From assembly GCF_016863175.1 (NCBI RefSeq), contig NZ_BOOJ01000033.1, positions 124,001 through 188,000 on the forward strand: DNA of 64,000 bases, given 5' to 3'. Positions 60,929 to 64,000 of this stretch are shown in pieces; the stretch's first letter is position 1; every line of letters starts with the position of its first letter. The DNA is from Paraplanobispora siamensis (GTDB taxonomy: Bacteria; Actinomycetota; Actinomycetes; Streptosporangiales; Streptosporangiaceae). Position numbers and translations under genes: made by a program. The notes under the pieces are model-generated. The model was not told the origin of the DNA. It ran no database searches and was given only the letters and a program-made list of their open reading frames with translations.

Positions 60929-62161
60929 ATGGACATCGACCTGGCCGATCTGGGCTTCTGGCGCCGCCCGCTCGCCGAGCGGCACGAGGCCTTCGCCCGG
61001 CTGCGCGAGCTGGAGCACCCCGTCTTCTTCCCGGAGAAGCGGGTGCCGCTGCTGCGCTCGGGCAAGGGGTTCTACGCGCTGGTGCGCCACGCCGACGTGG
61101 TGGAGGCCAGTCGTAACGCCAAGGTGTTCTCCAGCGAGCCCGCCGTCACCAACCCCGAGCCGCCGGGCTGGGTCAAGCACGTGTTCGGCGAGTCGATGGT
61201 GAACATGGACGACCCCCGGCACGCCCGGCTGCGCCGCATCGTCTCGCGGGCGTTCAGCCCGAAGATGCTGGCCAACCTGCAGGGCGACATCGAGAAGGCC
61301 TGCGCCAGGATCGTCGACGAGGCCATGGCCGCCGGGCCCGGCGGCGACTTCGTCAGCCGGGTGGCCGCCCGGCTGCCCATCCACGTCATCTGCGACATGA
61401 TGGGCATCCCCGACGACATCCGGGAGAAGGTCCACCGGCACGTCGACGTCTCCACCGCCTACACCGGCGTGCGGCCCAGCCTGCCGCAGACGGTCCGGAT
61501 GGCAGGGCAGAACATGTTCGCCCTGTTCGCGCTGCAGCGCATGGTGATCGAGCTGGGCCGGGAGCGGGCCCGCGAACCCCGGGGCGACCTGGTCTCGGCG
61601 CTGGTCACCGCGAACGTGGACGGGGAGAAGCTGACCGACCGGGAGCTCGGGTCGTTCTTCGCGCTGCTGCTGGTGGCGGGCAACGAGACCGCCCGCAACA
61701 CCATGGCGCACGGCATCAAGCTGCTGACCGACAACCCCGACCAGCGGGCGCTGCTGCTGGAGGACTTCGACGCCCGCATCGGCGGCGCGATCGAGGAGAT
61801 GGTCCGCTACGTCTCGCCCATCATGCAGTTCCGCCGCACCGTCACCCAGGACTACGACCTGCGCGGCCTGCACCTGAAGCCGGGCGACAAGGTCGTGCTC
61901 TTCTACGGCTCGGCCAACCGCGACGCGGAGGTCTTCCCCGACCCCGACCGCTTCGACATCACCCGCGACGCCAAGGCCCACGTCGGCTTCGGCGGCCCCG
62001 GCCCGCACTTCTGCCTGGGCGCCAACCTGGCCCGCCAGGAGATCCGCACGATGTTCAGGGAGCTGTTCACCCGCATGCCCGAGGCCCGCTCGGTGGGCGA
62101 GCCGGAGCTGCTGCTGTCCAACTTCGACAACAGCGTGCGCAGCCAGCGCTTCACCTTCTGA
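60929..62161 (+). CDS. cytochrome P450 (CYP124/125/142-like)
   Basis: A 410-residue soluble bacterial P450. Heme cysteine lies in FGGPGPHFCLGANLARQE near residue 362, ExxR is EEMVR near 290, and the I-helix reads LLVAGNETARNTMAHG with the acid-alcohol-type Glu-Thr pair. The heme and I-helix sequences resemble the actinobacterial CYP124/125/142 group that oxidises steroid or branched lipid tails (inference). It diverges from the FG-GAP gene with a 94-bp gap. Confidence 0.92.
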   Translation: MDIDLADLGFWRRPLAERHEAFARLRELEHPVFFPEKRVPLLRSGKGFYALVRHADVVEASRNAKVFSSEPAVTNPEPPGWVKHVFGESMVNMDDPRHARLRRIVSRAFSPKMLANLQGDIEKACARIVDEAMAAGPGGDFVSRVAARLPIHVICDMMGIPDDIREKVHRHVDVSTAYTGVRPSLPQTVRMAGQNMFALFALQRMVIELGRERAREPRGDLVSALVTANVDGEKLTDRELGSFFALLLVAGNETARNTMAHGIKLLTDNPDQRALLLEDFDARIGGAIEEMVRYVSPIMQFRRTVTQDYDLRGLHLKPGDKVVLFYGSANRDAEVFPDPDRFDITRDAKAHVGFGGPGPHFCLGANLARQEIRTMFRELFTRMPEARSVGEPELLLSNFDNSVRSQRFTF

Positions 62162-62191
62162 CCCGCGCGGGATCCGGTACGGCGGAGCCCT

Positions 62192-62197
62192 TAGTCT
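62192..62197 (+). promoter_or_regulatory. -10 hexamer, leaderless Nudix transcript
   Basis: TAGTCT ends 7 nt before the GTG at 62205, favouring that start over the GTG at 62199 (1 nt away). Confidence 0.4.
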
Positions 62198-62204
62198 CGT
62201 GGTC

Positions 62205-62693
62205 GTGACGATCAAGAACGCGCACTGCTCCTACTGCGGCACGGCCTTCGCCGCCGACCTGGCCTGGCCGCGCACCTGCTCCGGCTGCGGGAACACCAGC
62301 TACCTCAACCCGCTGCCGGTCGCGGTCATGGTGCTGCCCGTGGACGGGGGCCTGCTGGTGCTCCGCCGCGCCGTCGAACCGCACCCGGGCAAGCTCGCCC
62401 TGCCAGGCGGTTTCATCGAGATGGGCGAGTCCTGGCAGCAGGCGGCCGTACGGGAGCTCCGCGAGGAGACGGGCATCGCCGTCGACGTGGACGGCGTGCG
62501 GCTGCTGGACGTGCTCAGCGCCCCCGACGGCACCGTGCTGATCTTCGCCGAGGGGCCGCGGACCGCCGCGGCCGACCTCCCGCCGGTCGCGGCCACGACC
62601 GAGGCGACGGAGTGGCTGGTGATCGACAAGCCGGAGGAGCTGGCGTTCCCGCTGCACACCCGGGTCGTGACGGAGTACTTCGCCACGCGCTGA
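62205..62693 (+). CDS. Nudix hydrolase with N-terminal zinc ribbon
   Basis: A 162-residue protein. Two CxxC pairs at the start (CSYCGT and CSGCGN) form a zinc ribbon as in NADH-pyrophosphatase-type proteins. The Nudix box is GGFIEMGESWQQAAVRELRE followed by ETGI, matching Gx5Ex7REUxEExGU. It hydrolyses a nucleoside-diphosphate-linked compound of unknown identity. Confidence 0.92.
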   Translation: MTIKNAHCSYCGTAFAADLAWPRTCSGCGNTSYLNPLPVAVMVLPVDGGLLVLRRAVEPHPGKLALPGGFIEMGESWQQAAVRELREETGIAVDVDGVRLLDVLSAPDGTVLIFAEGPRTAAADLPPVAATTEATEWLVIDKPEELAFPLHTRVVTEYFATR

Positions 62694-62760
62694 GCACGGC
62701 CCCGGGGCGAGTCCGGCCCCGGGACGGCGGGTCGGGTTCCTCCGGCTGCGGGTCCGGTCC

Positions 62761-64000
62761 TCAGGACGGAGGCTTCGACGCCGGGGTCGGCGGGTTCGGC
62801 CCCCGCTCGCCGCTCCCGGGCGTGGCCATGGCCGGAGCGCTCACCTGGCAGCTCATGCACGGCTCCGTGGCGGCCAGCACGTTCTCGCGGATGGTCAGGA
62901 AGGTGATCAGCGCGGACAGGGCCATCATCGCCGCACCGACCAGCATCGTCGTACGGAAGCCCGCGGTGAACGCGGCCGGGGAGGCGAAGGCGTCACCGGT
63001 CAGGCCGACCAGCGGCGGAATCGCGGCCACCGCCAGCAGGCTGCCGGTGCGGGCCACCGCGTTGTTGACGCCGCTGGCCACCCCGGCGTAGCGCTCCTCG
63101 GCGGTGGCCAGCACGGTCGCGGTGAGCGGCGCGACCGCCGCCGACAGACCCAGGCCGAACAGCGCCGTCGGCGCCAGCACCTCGGTGACGTAGTCGGAGC
63201 CCTCCCCGATCCCCGCCATCCACAGCAGCGCCGCGGCGCACAGCAGGATGCCCGCCGTCATCGGGATCCGCGGCCCGATCCGCTTGGCCACCTCACCGGC
63301 GCGCGCCGACAGCAGCAGCATCAGCACCGTCACCGGGATCATCGCCGACCCGGCCAGCAGCGGCGAGAATCCGGCGGAGACCTGGAGCTGGACGACCAGC
63401 AGGAAGAACACCACGCCCATCGCGGCGTACATGACGAACGTGACCGCGTTCACCGCGGTGAACACCCGGGAGGCGAACATCCCGACGGGCACCAGGGCGT
63501 CCGGCGAGCGCCGGATCTCCAGCCAGACGAACGCCGCCCCCAGCGCCGCGCCGATCGCCAGCGGGACCGGCAGCAGGTCGATGAGGCCGTAGGTGATCCC
63601 GGCCAGGGCCAGGGCGGCCAGCACCGCGCCGAGCACGTCGAAGCGCCCGGAGGCGCCGGCGTCCCTGCTCTCCGGCACGTGCCGTACGGTCACCGCCACC
63701 ACGAGCACCGCCACCGGAAGGTTGATCAGGAACACCCACCGCCAGCCGGCCGTGTCCACCAGCCACCCGCCCAGCAGCGGGCCGACCGCCGCGGCCACCC
63801 CGCCCAGCCCGGACCAGGCGCCGATCGCCCGGGGCCGGTCGTCGCGGGTGAAGGACGCCTGGATGATCGCCAGGGAGCCCGGGGTCAGCAGCGCCCCGCC
63901 GACGCCCTGCAGCGCCCGGGCCGCGATCAGCATCTCCGCGGTGAGCGCCATGCCGCACAGGACCGAGGCCAGCGCGAACCAGACGACGCCGACGAGGAAG
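62761..64000 (-). CDS. DHA2-type MFS efflux transporter, partial
   Basis: The N-terminal part runs off the right edge; 413 codons remain. Conserved stretches are RALQGVGGALLTPGSLAII (DHA2 motif), GWRWVFLINLPVA (14-helix family motif near TM5-6) and APLTATVL near TM12. This matches EmrB/QacA-type drug and metabolite exporters with 14 helices. The C-terminus is a Pro/Ser-rich cytoplasmic tail (TPASKPPS). It converges with the Nudix gene. Confidence 0.9.
   Translation of the reverse strand, partial: FLVGVVWFALASVLCGMALTAEMLIAARALQGVGGALLTPGSLAIIQASFTRDDRPRAIGAWSGLGGVAAAVGPLLGGWLVDTAGWRWVFLINLPVAVLVVAVTVRHVPESRDAGASGRFDVLGAVLAALALAGITYGLIDLLPVPLAIGAALGAAFVWLEIRRSPDALVPVGMFASRVFTAVNAVTFVMYAAMGVVFFLLVVQLQVSAGFSPLLAGSAMIPVTVLMLLLSARAGEVAKRIGPRIPMTAGILLCAAALLWMAGIGEGSDYVTEVLAPTALFGLGLSAAVAPLTATVLATAEERYAGVASGVNNAVARTGSLLAVAAIPPLVGLTGDAFASPAAFTAGFRTTMLVGAAMMALSALITFLTIRENVLAATEPCMSCQVSAPAMATPGSGERGPNPPTPASKPPS

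Overview
The window is about 73% GC chromosomal DNA from a filamentous actinomycete. A Streptosporangiaceae-like or streptomycete-like host fits best (inference). The evidence is the G/C third-position bias, frequent GTG starts, many start codons 5-8 nt behind a TAnnnT hexamer (leaderless mRNA pattern), a complete conservon (cvnABCD-type operon), an F420-type LLM oxidoreductase and a PASTA/Ser-Thr kinase repertoire. No rRNA, tRNA, CRISPR, insertion sequence or prophage was recognised.

Layout. 1-5.4 kb: a cut-off NADP-dependent oxidoreductase divergent from an HxlR regulator with a candidate operator between them, then a Ppx/GppA phosphatase, a DUF1206 membrane protein, an RsbW-like ATPase, an M20 peptidase and a PASTA membrane protein. 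5.5-12.7 kb: a translationally coupled operon of a SWIM zinc-finger protein and two large paralogous DUF6493-like proteins. 12.75-12.87 kb: a decayed RTX-repeat gene end. 13.0-15.6 kb: a GNAT-aminotransferase fusion coupled to a CdsA-like cytidylyltransferase. 15.6-18.4 kb: a Ser/Thr kinase and a DUF5925-like AAA ATPase. 18.6-19.4 kb: a peptidoglycan amidase. 19.4-24.6 kb: mutA-mutB-meaB (methylmalonyl-CoA mutase and its GTPase chaperone). 24.9-29.1 kb: a compact diterpenoid cassette (P450, class I cyclase-like protein, class II cyclase with a DxDTT variant). 29.3-33.4 kb: a conservon (NIT-type sensor kinase, roadblock, DUF742, small GTPase). 33.5-39.8 kb: a CehA/McbA-type hydrolase, a truncated maleylpyruvate-isomerase-like gene, an I42-inhibitor-like protein, PPK2, a double ferritin-like protein and a hemerythrin protein.

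39.7-44.3 kb: a four-gene minus-strand operon that is the least described unit here: a substrate-binding-like protein, TelA, a substrate-binding/vWA fusion lipoprotein and a small membrane protein. Its first Shine-Dalgarno lies inside the 3' arm of a 14-bp inverted repeat. 44.4-46.8 kb: an acyl-CoA synthetase divergent from a TetR regulator with a perfect dyad between them. 47.1-64 kb: an ABC-F protein behind a long leader, a lipoprotein, a zinc-ribbon protein, an APH-fold kinase, NTF2, HAD-IIA, a methyltransferase, LLM, MFS, ArfB, an alpha/beta-hydrolase, PhoD, a secreted protein, a seven-repeat FG-GAP protein, a second P450, a Nudix hydrolase and a cut-off DHA2-type MFS exporter.

How the parts fit together. 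The mut genes link propionyl units to succinyl-CoA. Ppx and PPK2 both act on polyphosphate or related phosphates. The diterpene cassette and conservon are co-oriented and separated by about 200 bp carrying a good promoter. Ferritin-like and hemerythrin proteins suggest iron/oxygen handling. The SWIM/DUF6493, TelA/SBP/vWA and GNAT-aminotransferase/CdsA units are tightly coupled operons whose biochemical roles cannot be deduced from sequence alone.
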